Shown piece by piece: positions 63,731 through 64,000 of a stretch of 64,000 nt of DNA (positions are counted from its first letter, which is position 1; the number at the start of each line of letters is the position of its first letter). Origin of the DNA: Sclerurus mexicanus (lineage: Eukaryota > Chordata > Aves > Passeriformes > Furnariidae); contig VWZF01004811.1 in assembly GCA_013396755.1 (NCBI GenBank), positions 391,959 through 455,958 on the forward strand. The letters run 5' to 3'. A model generated the notes under the pieces. It was not told the DNA's origin. It saw only the letters and a list, made by a program, of their open reading frames with translations, and ran no database searches. A program made the translations under genes and the position numbers.

Positions 63731-64000
63731 CTGTCAAAAAGGAGGGAAGAAAGAAGGGAGGGTGAGGCGGGAGAAGGATTTGAGCAACTTGGTCCGGTGG
63801 GAGGTGTCCCTGCCCGTGGAACTGAATGAGCTTTAAGGTCCCTTCCAACACAAACCATTCCATGGTTCTATACTGGAAATTAACTGACTGACTGTTAGAA
63901 AAAGAGTCTTGGTTAGGTAACCAAGATTTTGATCATATATGAAAAGATGAAGTTATCGTAACTCTTACATGAATGAAGCTAACTATGATTCTGATCATGT
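63731..64000 (-). other. WDR7: WDR7 intron, partial, with CR1 fragment
   Basis: Intronic sequence upstream of the first exon in the window. It holds the polypyrimidine tract (ccctcctttttgacag on the sense strand) and a CR1 3' end at 63778-63872. The remainder is AT-rich with no recognisable feature. Confidence 0.7.
63778..63872 (+). mobile_element. CR1 LINE 3'-end fragment
   Basis: Contains ttgagcaacttggtccggtg, ggaggtgtccctgcccgtgg and aaggtcccttccaacacaaa followed by ccattccatggttcta, the CR1 3' terminus in sense orientation. 5'-truncated, about 95 bases. Confidence 0.85.

Noticed and set aside
1..64000. CRISPR arrays, operons, ribosome-binding sites, prophage or bacterial systems
   Set aside because: The sequence has spliced exons and CR1 elements. 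It is vertebrate nuclear DNA, and none of the tandem arrays has the repeat-spacer pattern of CRISPR.

Overview
The window is nuclear vertebrate DNA, almost certainly from a bird. About 27 fragments of the avian CR1 LINE 3' end are scattered through it, recognisable by the 'gggttggaagggacctta' / 'ggagcaacctggnctagtggaaggtgtc' signature on either strand. The only protein-coding gene I can support is split into 18 short exons with GT-AG borders. There are no operons, bacterial signals, CRISPR arrays, tRNA or rRNA genes. The solo LTR at 62854-63441 would suit a songbird-type genome, but that is inference.

Gene content. Positions 63730 down to 31097 on the minus strand hold the 3' three-quarters of WDR7 (rabconnectin-3 beta, WD repeat-containing protein 7). 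I traced 18 consecutive coding exons. Every splice border is GT-AG and every phase joins, giving 3,350 coding bases: a split codon, 1,115 residues and a TAG stop. The first exons (about residues 340-370 of the roughly 1,490-residue vertebrate protein) lie beyond 64000. The fragment starts inside the N-terminal WD-repeat region (exons 63482-63730 to 60667-60881). It continues through a long linker with an acidic tract (exon 58679-59448) and short linker exons (58412-58500, 56694-56777, 53473-53586). A helical-repeat region follows, and a second set of WD repeats ends at the stop codon. WDR7 acts with DMXL1/DMXL2 in the rabconnectin-3 complex, which binds the V1 sector and promotes V-ATPase assembly and synaptic vesicle/endolysosome acidification.

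Layout. 1-28990 is GC-rich, repeat-pocked DNA downstream of WDR7 with no gene I can defend. It has minisatellites (3340-3590, 21616-21840, 22785-22890, 24790-24963, 26972-27045), a CpG-rich island beside a 26-N gap (19700-19725), CR1 fragments, and AT-rich homeobox-motif-rich blocks that look like conserved non-coding elements. 28998-31096 is the likely 3' UTR and 3' flank, with a 39-bp minisatellite starting about 40 bases after the stop. 31301-64000 is WDR7 introns: AT-rich, with CR1 copies, one solo LTR with a perfect 5-bp target duplication, a long CA/GT repeat beside a splice acceptor, and a 4-N gap at 37198-37201.

I found no undescribed biological system. The items most worth checking are mobile elements and simple repeats placed tightly against WDR7 splice sites, a short-spaced inverted CR1 pair, the gap-adjacent CpG island with ONECUT- and forkhead-like motifs, and two clean inverted repeats in introns.
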